This document shows, piece after piece, positions 10,022-21,282 of a DNA stretch of 64,000 bases. A program made the translations under genes and the position numbers. The number at the start of each line of letters is the position of its first letter. The first letter of the stretch is position 1. The DNA comes from Borrelia hermsii DAH (lineage in GTDB: Bacteria > Spirochaetota > Spirochaetia > Borreliales > Borreliaceae): positions 1-64,000 of the forward strand of contig NZ_CP073140.1 of NCBI RefSeq assembly GCF_023035675.1. Direction: 5' to 3'. The notes under the pieces are model-generated. The model had not been told where the DNA came from, did not search any database, and saw only the letters and a list, made by a program, of their open reading frames with translations.

Positions 10022-11023
10022 ATGGTATTAGCAAGTTGTAGTAGTGGTGGGGTTGCGGAAGATCCTCAGAGTAAATTTTTAAAGTCAGTAATAGACTTAG
10101 GTAATGATTTTTTAAATGTGTTTACATCATTTGGAGATATAGTTTCCAAGGTATTAGGTTTTAGTACAGAGACAAAAAAGTCTGATGTTGGGGCTTATTT
10201 TAAGACAATACAAGATACTATACAAGGCACTAAGGACAAGCTTAATAAAATTGTTACTGACATGAAGAGAGAAGGAAATCCTAATGCTTCTGCAACTGAG
10301 ACTGCGGTAAAAACACTAATTGATAATACTCTTGATAAGATAATAGAAGGAGCAAAGACTGCTAGTGATGCTATTGGTACCGCTAGTGACCCAATTGGTA
10401 ATGTTGCTAGTCAGGGTTCTGGTGGTGTTGCAGGCATTGAAGTTGATAAGCTAGTAAAGGGAATTAAAGATATAGTAGATATAGTACTTAAGAGCGAAGG
10501 GAAACATGATGCTGGTACTGATAAAAAAGCTAGTGATGGTTCTACTTCAAGAACTGCCAATGGCGGTACTGATGAAGCAGGGAAGTTATTTGGCGCTACT
10601 TCTAATAGTGGAGTTGGTGCTGCTGCTGGTGACGCAAAGAAGGTAGCGGCTGATTCAGCTAAAGCAGTTGGAGCTGTAACTGGTGCTGATATTTTAAAAG
10701 CTGTAGTTAAGAATGGTGATGCCGCTGCAGCCAATGCTAAAGATGCAACTATAGCAGGAGCTATAGCATTAAGAGCTATTGCTAAAGATGGTAAATTCCC
10801 TGGCGTTACTGTTACTGCGGCTGCTGATAATCCTGATTATGCTACTGCAGTTAAAGGGGCAGCAGTAAGTGCAGTTACTAAAGCACTAGACACACTAACT
10901 ATTGCAATAAGGAAAACAATTGACGCAGGACTTAAGGCTGTTAAAGAAGCGATGAAAATTAATGCTAATGATATTCCTATAAGCCCTGAACAGAACACCC
11001 CTAAAGCTACTACTAATAACTAG
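10022..11023 (+). CDS. vlp: Vlp, delta-type, lacking the signal peptide start
   Basis: A 333-residue delta-type Vlp body: [39 protein letters not shown], a variable centre, [32 protein letters not shown] and the conserved end [18 protein letters not shown]. The frame is open, but the UHS starts in the middle: only [10 protein letters not shown] of the signal peptide is left, without the basic and most hydrophobic residues. A decayed PF57 gene ends at the same point. It is probably a silent cassette that could be expressed only after recombination restores the 5' end. The lipobox Cys is present. Confidence 0.85.
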   Translation: MVLASCSSGGVAEDPQSKFLKSVIDLGNDFLNVFTSFGDIVSKVLGFSTETKKSDVGAYFKTIQDTIQGTKDKLNKIVTDMKREGNPNASATETAVKTLIDNTLDKIIEGAKTASDAIGTASDPIGNVASQGSGGVAGIEVDKLVKGIKDIVDIVLKSEGKHDAGTDKKASDGSTSRTANGGTDEAGKLFGATSNSGVGAAAGDAKKVAADSAKAVGAVTGADILKAVVKNGDAAAANAKDATIAGAIALRAIAKDGKFPGVTVTAAADNPDYATAVKGAAVSAVTKALDTLTIAIRKTIDAGLKAVKEAMKINANDIPISPEQNTPKATTNN

Positions 11024-11150
11024 TTAAGGATAAATATAAAGGATAAAGTCATTGTAAGGGAAACGCTTCTCTTGTCTTTTGTGAAGCAGGGAAATTATTT
11101 GCTATAAGGATAAAAGGCAATGAATAAGATAAAAGGGGCACGGAAAAAAA

Positions 11151-12188
11151 ATGAGGAAAAGAATAAGTGCAATAATAATGACTTTATTTATGGTATTAGC
11201 AAGTTGTAGTAGCGGTGGGGTTGTGGAAGATCCTAAACATGTGTATTTAACATCTATAGCTAATTTAGGGAAAGGATTTTTAGATGTTTTTGTGACTTTT
11301 GGAGATATGGTTACTGGAGCTTTTGGTATTAAAGCAGATATTAAGAAAAGTGATATTGGTAAGTATTTCACTGATATTGAAAAAACTATGACATCTGTTA
11401 AAGAGAAGTTGCAAGCAGAAGTTGCAAAGAATGGTAATTACATAAAAATTAAGGAAGTAGTTGATAAGTTTATTGCTGACACATTAGATAATATTGCTGT
11501 TGGTGCAAAAGAAGCAGCAAAAGGTGCAACAGGTAGTGATGCTATTGGTGGCGCTACTAATGCAGGACAAGATGCTATACCTGCAGATGCTGCAAGTGTT
11601 AACTTGCTTGTTAAAGGAATTAAAGAAATAGTTGGAGTGGTTTTAAAGCAAGGTGAAGGAAATGCAAAAGCTACTAAGACAGCAGAGAATGAGCAAAAAT
11701 CAATTGGCAAATTGTTTGGTAGTGCCAAAGATAATAGTACTGATGCCATAGCAGGAGCAGCAAGTGCATCAATTGGATCTGTAAGTGGTGCTGATATCTT
11801 GAAAGCTATTGCTAAGTCTGATGATGCTAAAGATGTTGCGATTGATACAGCCAAAGATGCTGCAAGTATTGCTATTGCCAAGAAAGAGGATAAGAATGAT
11901 CTTGATGCTGTGGCAAAGAAAGATGCAGTTATTGCAGCTGGCATTGCACTCAGAGCAATGGCTAAAGGTGGTAAGTTTGCTGTTAAGAATGAAGAGAAAT
12001 CTGCTCATGCAGTAAACGGAGTAGCAGCAAGTGCAGTAGGCAAGACGCTAAGTACTCTAATAATAGCAATAAGAAATACACTTGATAGTGGTTTAAGAAC
12101 AATAAATGAGGCTCTTGCTACAGTTAAACAAGAAGATAAATCTGTAGAAGCTACTAATCCTACAGAAGCAACAACTAGTGGGCAGTAA
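11151..12188 (+). CDS. vlp: Variable large protein (Vlp), alpha-type, complete
   Basis: A complete 345-residue surface lipoprotein. It has signal peptide [19 protein letters not shown] (lipobox Cys at 19), the alpha-type head VYLTSIANLGKGFLDVFVTF, KKSDIGKYFTDIEKTM and KEVVDKFIADTLDNI. A variable Ala/Lys-rich core follows, then [31 protein letters not shown] and the conserved end KTLSTLIIAIRNTLDSGLRT. A ribosome-like AAAAGGGGCACGG precedes the ATG. Vlps are abundant, antigenically variable outer-surface proteins. No nearby promoter was recognised, so it is probably archival although its start and frame are intact. Confidence 0.93.
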   Translation: MRKRISAIIMTLFMVLASCSSGGVVEDPKHVYLTSIANLGKGFLDVFVTFGDMVTGAFGIKADIKKSDIGKYFTDIEKTMTSVKEKLQAEVAKNGNYIKIKEVVDKFIADTLDNIAVGAKEAAKGATGSDAIGGATNAGQDAIPADAASVNLLVKGIKEIVGVVLKQGEGNAKATKTAENEQKSIGKLFGSAKDNSTDAIAGAASASIGSVSGADILKAIAKSDDAKDVAIDTAKDAASIAIAKKEDKNDLDAVAKKDAVIAAGIALRAMAKGGKFAVKNEEKSAHAVNGVAASAVGKTLSTLIIAIRNTLDSGLRTINEALATVKQEDKSVEATNPTEATTSGQ

Positions 12189-12298
12189 ATAAAGAACTAG
12201 TTAAGGGTAAATATTAAAGGATAAAGTCATTGTAAGGGAAACTTTTCTTTTGTTTTTGATGAGAAGGGTAGTTTACCTTACAATAATTTTATTATTTA

Positions 12299-13330
12299 TC
12301 AGTTATTAGCAATAGCTTTAGGGGTGCTATGTTCAGGGCTTATAGGAGTATCATTAGCATTAATTTTCATCGCTTCTTTGACAGTCTTAAGTCCTGCGTC
12401 AATTGTTTTCCTTATTGCAATAGTTAGTGTGTCTAGTGCTTTAGTTACCGCACTTACTGCTGCTCCTTTAACTGCAGGAACAGCATCATTAGCATTATTT
12501 CCATTAGCAAACTTACCATTCTTAGCCATGGCTCTTAATGCTATAGCTCCTGCTATAGTCCCATCTTTTGCATTAGCAACACCAGCATTAGCAATAGCAA
12601 CAGTATTCTTAGCTAATTTAGCAGAATCCCCCTCATTTTTAACCATAGCTTGTAATATGTCAGCACCAGTTACAGCTCCAACAGCTTTTGCTGCATCAGC
12701 TGCCGCTTTTTTATCATCCCCAGCAGCACCAGTAGTACCATCAAACAATTTTCCTGCTCCATCATTATTTCTTACATTAAGCTCCTCAGCCTTTTTATTA
12801 TCCCCCGCCTCAGGATTTCCTTCTTTCAGTACCACATTTACAATTGACTTAATTCCTTTTACTAGGTTTGTAACTTCACCTGCAGTTCCAGCAGCATTCT
12901 GAGTAGCAACATTACCAATTGGGTCACTAGCGGTACCAATAGCATCACTAGCAGTCTTTGCTCCTTCTATTATCTTATCAAGAGTATTATCAATTAGTGT
13001 TTTTACCGCAGTCTCAGTTGCAGAAGCATTAGGATTTCCTTCTCTCTTCATGTCAGTAACAATTTTATTAAGCTTGTCCTTAGTGCCTTGTATAGTATCT
13101 TGTATTGTCTTAAAATAAGCCCCAACATCAGACTTTTTTGTCTCTGTACTAAAACCTAATACCTTGGAAACTATATCTCCAAATGATGTAAACACATTTA
13201 AAAAATCATTACCTAAGTCTATTACTGACTTTAAAAATTTACTCTGAGGGTCTTCCGCAACCCCACCGCTATTACAGCTTACTAATACCATAAATAAAGT
13301 CATTATTATTGCACTTATTCTTTTTCTCAT
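12299..13330 (-). CDS. vlp: Variable large protein (Vlp), delta-type, complete
   Basis: A complete 343-residue delta-type Vlp with signal peptide [19 protein letters not shown] and the body [20 protein letters not shown] through [19 protein letters not shown]. The central variable region contains [20 protein letters not shown]. It is almost identical to the plus-strand gene at 20199-21203; differences are seen at one residue near the N-terminus (KSVID versus KSAID) and in the last ~12 residues. This version retains the intact UHS with ATG and upstream AAAAGGGGCACGG. It faces the alpha-type gene at 11151 tail to tail. Confidence 0.93.
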   Translation of the reverse strand: MRKRISAIIMTLFMVLVSCNSGGVAEDPQSKFLKSVIDLGNDFLNVFTSFGDIVSKVLGFSTETKKSDVGAYFKTIQDTIQGTKDKLNKIVTDMKREGNPNASATETAVKTLIDNTLDKIIEGAKTASDAIGTASDPIGNVATQNAAGTAGEVTNLVKGIKSIVNVVLKEGNPEAGDNKKAEELNVRNNDGAGKLFDGTTGAAGDDKKAAADAAKAVGAVTGADILQAMVKNEGDSAKLAKNTVAIANAGVANAKDGTIAGAIALRAMAKNGKFANGNNANDAVPAVKGAAVSAVTKALDTLTIAIRKTIDAGLKTVKEAMKINANDTPISPEHSTPKAIANN

Positions 13331-13456
13331 TTTTTTTCCGTGCCCCTTTTATCTTATTCATTGCCTTTTATCCTTATAGCAAATAATTTCCCTGCTTCAC
13401 AAAAGACAAGAGAAGCGTTTCCCTTACAATGACTTTATCCTTTATATTTTGACGAT

Positions 13457-14513
13457 TTATTTAGTAGTAGGTTGAGCATCCCCAGATTCAGTAGCATCAG
13501 TTTCAGTAATCTCAGAATATTTTATTCCCTTTACTGCTTCTTTAATTTTACCAAGTTCTAGATTTACTGCTTTTCTAATTATTACGTCCAGTATCCCTAA
13601 TACCTTATTTACTGCACTTGCTGCTGCTGCTTTAACTGCACCATCTTCATTAGCAGCAGGTTGAGTAAATTTACCACCTTTAGTCATTGCCTTTAACGCT
13701 ACTGCTGCTGCTAGGTCAGCATTAGTAGCTGCTGTACCATTATTATTTGCAGCGTTAGTAGCAGTAGCTAGTTGTCCAGCGTCATCATTAGCCGCAGCAA
13801 TTCCGTTTTTAGTTTTAGCATTTTTAATTTTATCAATCATTGCCCATGGATCGGCTTTAGCCACTTCATCAGCTAGTTTAGTAGCATCACCCGCAGCAGC
13901 TTGAGCATTATGAATTATTGCTTTAGGTCCATTAGCATTAGCAACAGCAGTCCCAGCATTTCCTTTTTCAATTTTTACACCGGAGTTAGTAGCGACATCA
14001 ATTATTTCTTTAACCCCTTCAATAACAGTTTTAACGCTAGCTTCTTCAGCGGGCGCTGCCCCATTAGCAATAGATACACCATCAGCAATATCAGTATTGC
14101 CAACCGCCCCAGCTAGCTTAGTTATAGAATCAATTAGTTTTGTAAGTACTGCACTAGCACTATTAATAACAGATTTAACCCCTGTAGTATCAGCATGTGG
14201 CGCTGCGGTTACTTCTTTTAACAACTCATCTAACTTAATCTTAGTGTCTTTAAGTCCCTTTCCTACACCTTCAAAGTGTTCTCCCACTTTACTTATCTTT
14301 ATCATCGGATTTAACAGCATTAAATCCTAATGCATCACCTATTGCATTTCCAAAAATTCCAAATATATCTTGAAATCCTTGCCCTATCTTTACTAATGAA
14401 TCAAAAAATGTATTCTTACTTTCTGCTGCTAGTTTCTCAGCCTCAAGTTGATTACTACAGCTTGCTAATACCATAAATAAAGTCATTATTATTGCACTTA
14501 TTCTTTTCCTCAT
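13457..14513 (-). pseudogene. vlp: vlp, gamma-type, single frameshift
   Basis: The 5' frame (14289-14513) starts [20 protein letters not shown] and runs through [19 protein letters not shown] to [10 protein letters not shown], stop. The 3' frame (13457-14320) continues [20 protein letters not shown] to a gamma-type end. The intact gamma gene at 25028-26110 reads [18 protein letters not shown] across this point, so one extra base at about 14295-14305 causes the break. Everything else looks sound, including the UHS and the [13 protein letters not shown] motif. The cassette could still donate sequence on either side of the shift. Confidence 0.85.
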
Positions 14514-14649
14514 TTTTTTTCCGTGCCCCTTTTATCTTATTCATTAGCTTCATCATTAGAATTATCGTTAGCGAATAGTTTTTCTACCTTACAAAAGGCA
14601 AGAGAAAAGTTTTCTTTAAATAACTTTATATTTTTAGTAGTATAACTTC

Positions 14650-15640
14650 TTAGTTATCAGCAGTAGCTTTAGGGGCATTCTGTTTAGGGCTTGTAGGAAG
14701 TATAATTAGCATTAATTTTTATAGCTTCTTTAACAGTTTTAAGTCCTGCGTCAATTGTTTTTCTTATTGCAATAGTTAGTGTGTCTAGTGCTTTAGTTAC
14801 TGCACTTACTGCTGCCCCCTTAACTGCAGTAGCATAATCAATATCGGCAGCAGAAGCATTAGCAAACTTACCATTTTTAGCCATGGCTCTTAATGCTATA
14901 CCTCCTGCTACAGTTCCATCCTTAGGAGAATTGACATCAGTATTAGCGGTAGGATTATTAGTAGCTAATTTAGCGGCATCACCATCTTTAATAATAGCTT
15001 GCAAGATAGCAGTACCTGTTACTGCTCCTACTGCTTTAGATGCATCAGCACCTGCCTTCTTTGCAGAGCCAGCAGTAACAGCACCATTGTCAGCAGCATT
15101 ACCAAATAACTTTCCTACATCGCCAGCATTAGCTCCACGTTCAGTAAGCCCATCGGCTTTTTTATCAGTACCAACATCAGCATTTCTTATATCTTTAAGC
15201 ACTACATTTATAATCTTTCCAATCCCTTCACTAAGAGACTTAACCGAAGTCTCCTCAGCCTTAGCACCGACACCATTAACAGCAATATTAGCAATTGGGT
15301 CACCAGCATCACCAATAGCCTCACTTGCGGTCTTTGCTCCTTCTATTATCTTATCAAGTGTTTCACTAATTAGCTTGTTAACAGCGGTCTCTGTTCCAGC
15401 TGCATTAGGATTTCCTTTTCTCTTCATGTCAGTAACAATTTATTAAGCTTGTCCTTAGTGCCTTGTATAGTATCTTGTACTGTCTTAAAATAAGTCCCAA
15501 CATCAGATTTGGTCTCAGCATTAAAACTTAATACACTAACAACCATATCCCCAAAAGATGTAAACACATTTAAAAAATTATTACTTAAGTCTATTGCTGA
15601 CTTTAAAAATTTACTCTGACTGTCCTTTCCTCAGCAACTG
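14650..15640 (-). pseudogene. vlp: vlp, delta-type, 5' truncated, two frameshifts
   Basis: The main frame 14684-15427 is delta-type ([38 protein letters not shown]). At about 15437 the run read as TTTT in sister genes is one T shorter, shifting the frame. Upstream, [18 protein letters not shown] and [18 protein letters not shown] are still readable to about 15620. At the 3' end another shift converts NANDTPISP to NANYTSYKP followed by a stop; the original end is still visible to 14650. No UHS precedes it; similarity stops next to a hairpin repeat. Confidence 0.8.
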
Positions 15641-15644
15641 CTCC

Positions 15645-15745
15645 TAAATAACAGCATAAGCTAAGAGCATAGCCATTCCTAGCTCTCTTTTGATCGACTT
15701 TATTTTTCTAGTTACTTATCTTTTAATTGAATACTAACTTTATAA
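15645..15745 (-). repeat. Short DHS-like hairpin block
   Basis: Contains the diverged inverted repeat AGCTAGGAATGGCTATGCTC (minus sense, with TTAGCTT following) plus AAATAAAGTCGATC-like flanks shared with other post-cassette repeats. It lies between the 3' end of the chimeric cassette and the truncated vlp upstream of it. Confidence 0.45.
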
Positions 15746-15772
15746 TAATACTTAAAATTATTTATACCTTAG

Positions 15773-17244
15773 TTAAGATTGACCAGGGATTGCTGGCTTA
15801 GCAGGGGTTGTAAGCTCTGTAATTGCGGCTTCTACTGCATAGTTAGCATCCTTTAACAATCCATCAATTACTGTGCTGAGATCACCAGTTTCCTTAGTCC
15901 CTTTACTGTTATCAGCATTACCTTTCTTTATAGCCTTTATAGCTTTAGCATTTTGCTCAAGGTTAGCATTCTGTCCTTTTACTTTAGTTAAGAAATCATC
16001 ACTTTCCTTTTTAGCAGCAGTAACCTTCCCCTTCAATTCATCAGAAACATTATCTGCTTGGGTTTCTAACTCTGCCAATTTAGTCTTTACATTAGTTATT
16101 GCCTGAAATACCCCCGCAACTAAAGACTCATTTTTATCTGCTTCAGCAGTAAGCCCATTTGAATCAATTTTCTTTCCAATAGCTTTAGCAAGCTTATTTA
16201 TTGTACTAGTAATCTTTGCAGATTTATCTTCTTGTTTAACTGTAGCTAATGCTTCATTTATTGTTCTTAAGCCACTATCAACCGTATTTCTTATTGCTAT
16301 TATTAGAGCACTTAAAGTCTTACCTACTGCACTTGCTGCTACACCTTTAGCGGCTTTAGCTTCAGTCTTATTGTCACCAATATCCTTAACAATAAATTTA
16401 CCATCTTTAGCTATTGCTATCAGAACTATTTCTGCTGCTATTGCTGCATCTTTTTTTGCTGCATCCCCAAGTTTTTCATAATTAGCAGTATTAGTACCTT
16501 TAGCTAAAGCCAGACCTGCTGTATCTTTCGCATCCTTAACCGCACCATCTTTCGTAGCATTAGAATCCGCAGCAGCAATAGCTTGCAATATGTCAGCGCC
16601 AGTTACTGCTCCTATTGATGCACTTGCTGCTGCTACATGTTTATCTTCAGCACCATTATTAGCCGCAGTCTGGGCCCCAAATAGCCTACCAATATCCTTT
16701 TTATCATCATTAACAGGTTTAGTCTTATCCGCTTGTCCATTTCCTTTTTTTATTACCAAATCAACTATTTCTTTTATTCCCACAATCAGATTCTTTACAC
16801 TTCCTGCATTAGGACTATTCCCAGCCGCATCAGATTTTACAACCTCACTAATTGATGCTCCACCAGTAGCACCACTAGCTGCTTTCTTTGCTCCTGCTGC
16901 GATCTTGTCTAATACTTCTGCGATAAACTTATCAACGACTTCCTTCACTTTTACGTAATTATCATTCTTTGCAACTTCATCTTGCAATTTCTTTTAACTG
17001 ATGTCATAGTGTTTTCAATATCAGTGAAATACTTACCAATATCACTTTTCTTAGTATCTGCTTTAATACCAAAAGCCCCAGTAACCATCTCTCCAAAAGC
17101 CACAAAAACATCTAAAAATCCCTTTCCTAAATTAGCTATAGATGTTAAATACACAGTTTTAGGATCTTCCGCAACCCCACCGCTATTACAGCTTACTAAT
17201 ACTATAAATAAAGTCATTATTATTGCACTTATTCTTTTTCTCAT
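15773..17244 (-). pseudogene. Vlp (alpha)-Vsp chimera with one frameshift
   Basis: The 5' frame (16951-17244) has an intact UHS, signal peptide and alpha head up to IENTMTSVK. There one A is missing from an A-run (about 16995), so the rest follows in the 15773-16987 frame. That frame is a normal alpha Vlp from KVKEVVDKFIAEVLDKIAAG through IIAIRNTVDSGLRTINEALA. After KQEDKSAK it does not stop but continues in frame into the last two thirds of a Vsp: [34 protein letters not shown] and [15 protein letters not shown]. Without the shift the product would be a roughly 490-residue lipoprotein with a Vsp body fused to a Vlp. The join is seen directly in the sequence. Confidence 0.85.
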
Positions 17245-17380
17245 TTTTTTACGTGCCTCCTTTTTGACTTTATTTTTCCCTGCTCTTGCAGCTTACTTAA
17301 TCAGAGAAACTACACTCCTGCATTAAACGCAAGAAAAGTGTTTCCCTTACAATGACTTTATCCTTTATATTTATCCTTAA

Positions 17381-18262
17381 CTAGTTATTAGTAGTAGCTT
17401 TAGGGGTGTTCTGTTCAGGACTTATAGGAATATCATTAGCATTAATTTTCATTGCTTCTTTAACAGTTTTAAGTCCTGCGTCAATTGTTTTCCTTATTGC
17501 AATAGTTAGTGTATCTAGTGCCTTAGTGACTGCACTTACTGCTGCGCCTTTAACCGCAGCAGTAACATCATTATTAGCAGCAGTGCTATCATTAGCAAAT
17601 TTGCCGCCTTTAGCCATCGCTCTTAACGCTATACCCCCTGATATAGTTCCATCCTTAGGGACAGCAATAGCAGTGCCGGTTGTTTCTTTAGCTAATTTAG
17701 CAGCATCACCATTATCTTTAATCATAGCTTGTAATATGTCAGCACCAGTTACAGCTCCAACAGCTTTTGATGCATCAGATGCAACTTTTTTGGAATTGGC
17801 TTGATCACCAGCCGCATTGGCGAATAATTTCCCTGCTTCACCATCAGCAGCAACAGCAGTTCTTATGGTAAGGCCATCGGCTTTTTTATCGGTACCAGCA
17901 TCATGTTTACCTTCATCTTCAAGCACTACATCTACAATTGACTTAATTCCTTTTACTAGACTATCAATATCAGTCCCAGCAGCTCCAGCAGCATTACCAG
18001 CACCACCAGCAGCAACATTACCAATTGGGTCACTAGCGGTACCAATAGCATCACTAGCAGTCTTTGCTCCTTTTATTATCTTACTAAGAGTATTGTCAAT
18101 TAGTGTTTTTACCGCAGTCTCAGTTGCAGAAGCATTAGGATTTCCTTCTCTCTTCATGTCAGTAACAATTTTATTAAGCTTGTCCTTAGTAGATATTGCA
18201 GCATCTTGTATTTTCTTAAAGTGGTTTTCCTGCTTTACAGAAAGCAAGAAAAGATTTTTCAT
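17381..18262 (-). pseudogene. vlp: vlp, delta-type, 5' end replaced by intergenic sequence
   Basis: From about 18225 downward this is a delta Vlp ([60 protein letters not shown]). The first ~85 codons are missing. The open frame begins [12 protein letters not shown], which is translated from the typical post-vlp sequence (AAAGTCATT... TTTCTTGCTTTCTG... AGCAGG) that normally follows a cassette. The 3' flank of the upstream cassette has thus been joined directly to the middle of this gene, probably by deletion. There is no signal peptide. Confidence 0.8.
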
Positions 18263-18294
18263 TAAATGACTTTATCCTTTATACTTACCCTTAA

Positions 18295-19392
18295 CTAGTT
18301 TTTCGCTTGCTGACCACCAGTTGTTGCTTCTGTTGTATTAGTAGCTTCTGCTGACTTATCTGCTTGTTTAACCGTAGCAAGAGCCTCATTTATTGTTCTT
18401 AAACCACTATCAACTGTATTTCTTATTGCTATTATAAGTGTACTTAAGGTCTTACCTACCGCACTTGCTGCTGCTCCATTTACTGCATTAGCAGATTTCT
18501 CTTCATTTTGCTTAGCAGTAAATTTACCATCCTTTGCCATTGCTCGCAGTGCAATGCCAGCTGCTATAACTGCATCTTTTTGATCTGCTTTAAACTCTTT
18601 AGCCTCTTTCTTAGCCGCAGCAATCCTCGCTGCATTCTCTGCTTGATCAATCCCAATCTCATTATTAGCAGCTTCAACGGACTCAGCAATAGCTTGAAGT
18701 ATGTCAGCACCACTTACTGCTCTTATTGATGCGCTTGTTGCTGCTGCTTGTGCCTCTGTGCCATCAGCAGCGTTAGTACCAAGCAACTTACCAGTAGCTT
18801 CTGCATTTCCTTCATTTTCTTTTAAAACTATTCCAACAATAATCTTAATTCCTTTAACAAGAGCGTTGACACTTGCTGCTTCTGCAGGTGCCGCATCCTG
18901 ACCGGCAGTAGCACCACCAATAGCAATAGCGCCAGTAGCCCCTTTAGCTGCTTCCTTTGCTCCTGCTGCAATTTTATCTAATGTCCCTGTAATAAACTTG
19001 TCAACAACTGTTTTAACTTTTGCGCAATTACCATCAGTAGCGCCTTCTTTACCAAGCGTATCACTCTTTGACTTCGGTTTTTCCAAGAATGTCTTACTTT
19101 CAGTCTTAGTTGCAGTAACCTTTGCCTTGAGATCACCAGAAATTTTAGCTACTTCCCTTTCTAACGCTTCCAATTTAGTACTTACAGTCAATATTACTTG
19201 AAATACCCCCGTAATTAACAATCCATTATGATTTTTGGCATTATCAGTACTAAGTTGATCGGACTCTTGTTGAGTTTTCTTTCCAATAGCTTTAGCAAGA
19301 GCATCTATTGACTTAACTAGGGTTGCTATTTCTTTAACACCCGTTGCAAAACTATTATAACGATAACCATCATCTGATTTAAATAGGGCCGT
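18295..19392 (-). pseudogene. Vsp-Vlp (alpha) chimera, 5' end missing
   Basis: The upstream part reads as Vsp: VKEIATLVKSIDALAKAIGK, then [20 protein letters not shown] and DTLGKEGATDG. It then runs in frame into an alpha Vlp from KVKTVVDKFITGTLDKIAAG, with [15 protein letters not shown] and the conserved end IIAIRNTVDSGLRTINEALA. The Vsp N-terminus and UHS are missing; upstream frames extend into unrelated sequence (FGSNIIERENLQHT). The only start codons are non-ATG or internal. It lies one cassette away from the opposite kind of chimera (15773-17244). Confidence 0.8.
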
Positions 19393-19553
19393 ATGCTGTA
19401 AATTTTCTCTTTCTATTATATTGCTCCCAAAGTCAAACTGACGTGTTTAACCAGCTATTCCTTAAACTCAAGAGTATGTTTACTATACCCAAGCCTTATA
19501 TGCCCTTTGATATGATGCTACAACTTTATAACGTTCATTGGAATTACATATGC

Positions 19554-19763
19554 TTATTTTTTAAATGGATTTAGATTATTTATCTGAAGTAATGTTAAGA
19601 TTTTCCTTTCTGAGATAGCATCTATTCTCTTAAATCTATGCATACTCTTATATGCTTTCCATACTTCTGAGATATTATTTGAATTCATTTTACTTATTAT
19701 ATCATTTGTATTTGTTACTTCACTTTTTGTTATACTATTTGAATTTAAGACATAAGAATACAA
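19554..19763 (-). pseudogene. Fragment of cp32-like structural gene
   Basis: A 69-codon frame with NSITKSEVTNTNDIISKMNS and ISEVWKAYKSMHRFKR, the same element as in the remnants at 3869-4320 and 31100-31560. It covers only the N-terminal part. Its presence inside the vlp archive suggests that a phage-gene/vlp junction has been carried along by rearrangement. Confidence 0.45.
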
Positions 19764-19904
19764 AATTTTAGAGCTTAATTAAGAACTCTTAAATTGAATA
19801 TTAATCAAGTTCTAAAAGATAGTTAAATGATATCAATTAAGGTAGTATCAACGAAAATGTTACTAACACGTAATGTACCAAATCTAAAATAAAATCAACT
19901 CTTA

Positions 19905-20060
19905 TTCACAATAATTTTTTCGGTTTATAAAGAATTTACTTATTATAGACATGATTATAGATATAATGATTGGCATCCCTATAAGTGAGATAAAGTGCAA
20001 CATCCTATTCCCTACCTTAAGTTTTTTTAATATTATTATAAGATTAAATTTTAATTAATC
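19905..20060 (-). pseudogene. Bdr-like gene, C-terminal anchor fragment
   Basis: The minus strand preserves the IGMPIIISIIMSIISKFF-type membrane anchor of the gene that follows the partition cassettes, with the neighbouring AT-rich block at 19770-19900 also shared with the region downstream of 3576. No other partition gene is recognisable here, so this is an isolated scar. Confidence 0.5.
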
Positions 20061-20198
20061 AGTAAATAACCGAACAATAAAGTCAATAAAATAAAAGCTA
20101 ACATCACCATGTTCTTATCTTTTGTTTTTATTTATATTTATCTTGTCCCTTCACTTAATAAGGGCACATAACAAATAAAAAGAATAAGTGCAATAATA

Positions 20199-21203
20199 AT
20201 GACTTTATTTATGGTATTAGTAAGCTGTAATAGCGGTGGGGTTGCGGAAGACCCTCAGAGTAAATTTTTAAAGTCAGCAATAGACTTAGGTAATGATTTT
20301 TTAAATGTGTTTACATCATTTGGAGATATAGTTTCCAAGGTATTAGGTTTTAGTACAGAGACAAAAAAGTCTGATGTTGGGGCTTATTTTAAGACAATAC
20401 AAGATACTATACAAGGCACTAAGGACAAGCTTAATAAAATTGTTACTGACATGAAGAGAGAAGGAAATCCTAATGCTTCTGCAACTGAGACTGCGGTAAA
20501 AACACTAATTGATAATACTCTTGATAAGATAATAGAAGGAGCAAAGACTGCTAGTGATGCTATTGGTACCGCTAGTGACCCAATTGGTAATGTTGCTACT
20601 CAGAATGCTGCTGGAACTGCAGGTGAAGTTACAAACCTAGTAAAAGGAATTAAGTCAATTGTAAATGTGGTACTGAAAGAAGGAAATCCTGAGGCGGGGG
20701 ATAATAAAAAGGCTGAGGAGCTTAATGTAAGAAATAATGATGGAGCAGGAAAATTGTTTGATGGTACTACTGGTGCTGCTGGGGATGATAAAAAAGCGGC
20801 AGCTGATGCAGCAAAAGCTGTTGGAGCAGTAACAGGTGCTGACATATTACAAGCTATGGTTAAAAATGAGGGGGATTCTGCTAAATTAGCTAAGAATACT
20901 GTTGCTATTGCTAATGCTGGTGTTGCTAATGCAAAAGATGGGACTATAGCAGGAGCTATAGCATTAAGAGCCATGGCTAAGAATGGTAAGTTTGCTAATG
21001 GAAATAATGCTAATGATGCTGTTCCTGCAGTTAAAGGAGCAGCAGTAAGTGCGGTAACTAAAGCACTAGACACACTAACTATTGCAATAAGGAAAACTAT
21101 TGACGCAGGACTTAAGACTGTCAAAGAAGCGATGAAAATTAATGCGAATGATACTCCTATAAGTCCTGAACAGGACACCCCTAAAGCTACTACTAATAAC
21201 TAG
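20199..21203 (+). CDS. vlp: Vlp, delta-type, UHS start codon lost
   Basis: A 334-codon frame that is a near-identical, oppositely oriented copy of 12299-13330. The UHS is intact from AAAAGAATAAGTGC, but the preceding ATGAG is replaced (AAATAAAAAGAATAAG), so the normal MRKRISAII start is lost. The first ATG gives [10 protein letters not shown], a signal peptide without its basic end. The C-terminal tail ends [12 protein letters not shown]. With this start the protein would probably be exported poorly, so I regard it as an archival donor rather than an expressed gene. Confidence 0.85.
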   Translation: MTLFMVLVSCNSGGVAEDPQSKFLKSAIDLGNDFLNVFTSFGDIVSKVLGFSTETKKSDVGAYFKTIQDTIQGTKDKLNKIVTDMKREGNPNASATETAVKTLIDNTLDKIIEGAKTASDAIGTASDPIGNVATQNAAGTAGEVTNLVKGIKSIVNVVLKEGNPEAGDNKKAEELNVRNNDGAGKLFDGTTGAAGDDKKAAADAAKAVGAVTGADILQAMVKNEGDSAKLAKNTVAIANAGVANAKDGTIAGAIALRAMAKNGKFANGNNANDAVPAVKGAAVSAVTKALDTLTIAIRKTIDAGLKTVKEAMKINANDTPISPEQDTPKATTNN

Positions 21204-21282
21204 TTAAGGATAAATATAAAGGATAAAGTCATTGTAAGGGAAAAGCTTTTCTTGTTTTTAATGCAGGAGTGTAGTTTCTCTG

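Noticed and set aside
20600..21178. Long Ala/Ser/Pro-rich antisense frame over a vlp
   Set aside because: The Ala-rich vlp codons produce such frames on the opposite strand in almost every cassette, in step with the real gene; not independent genes.
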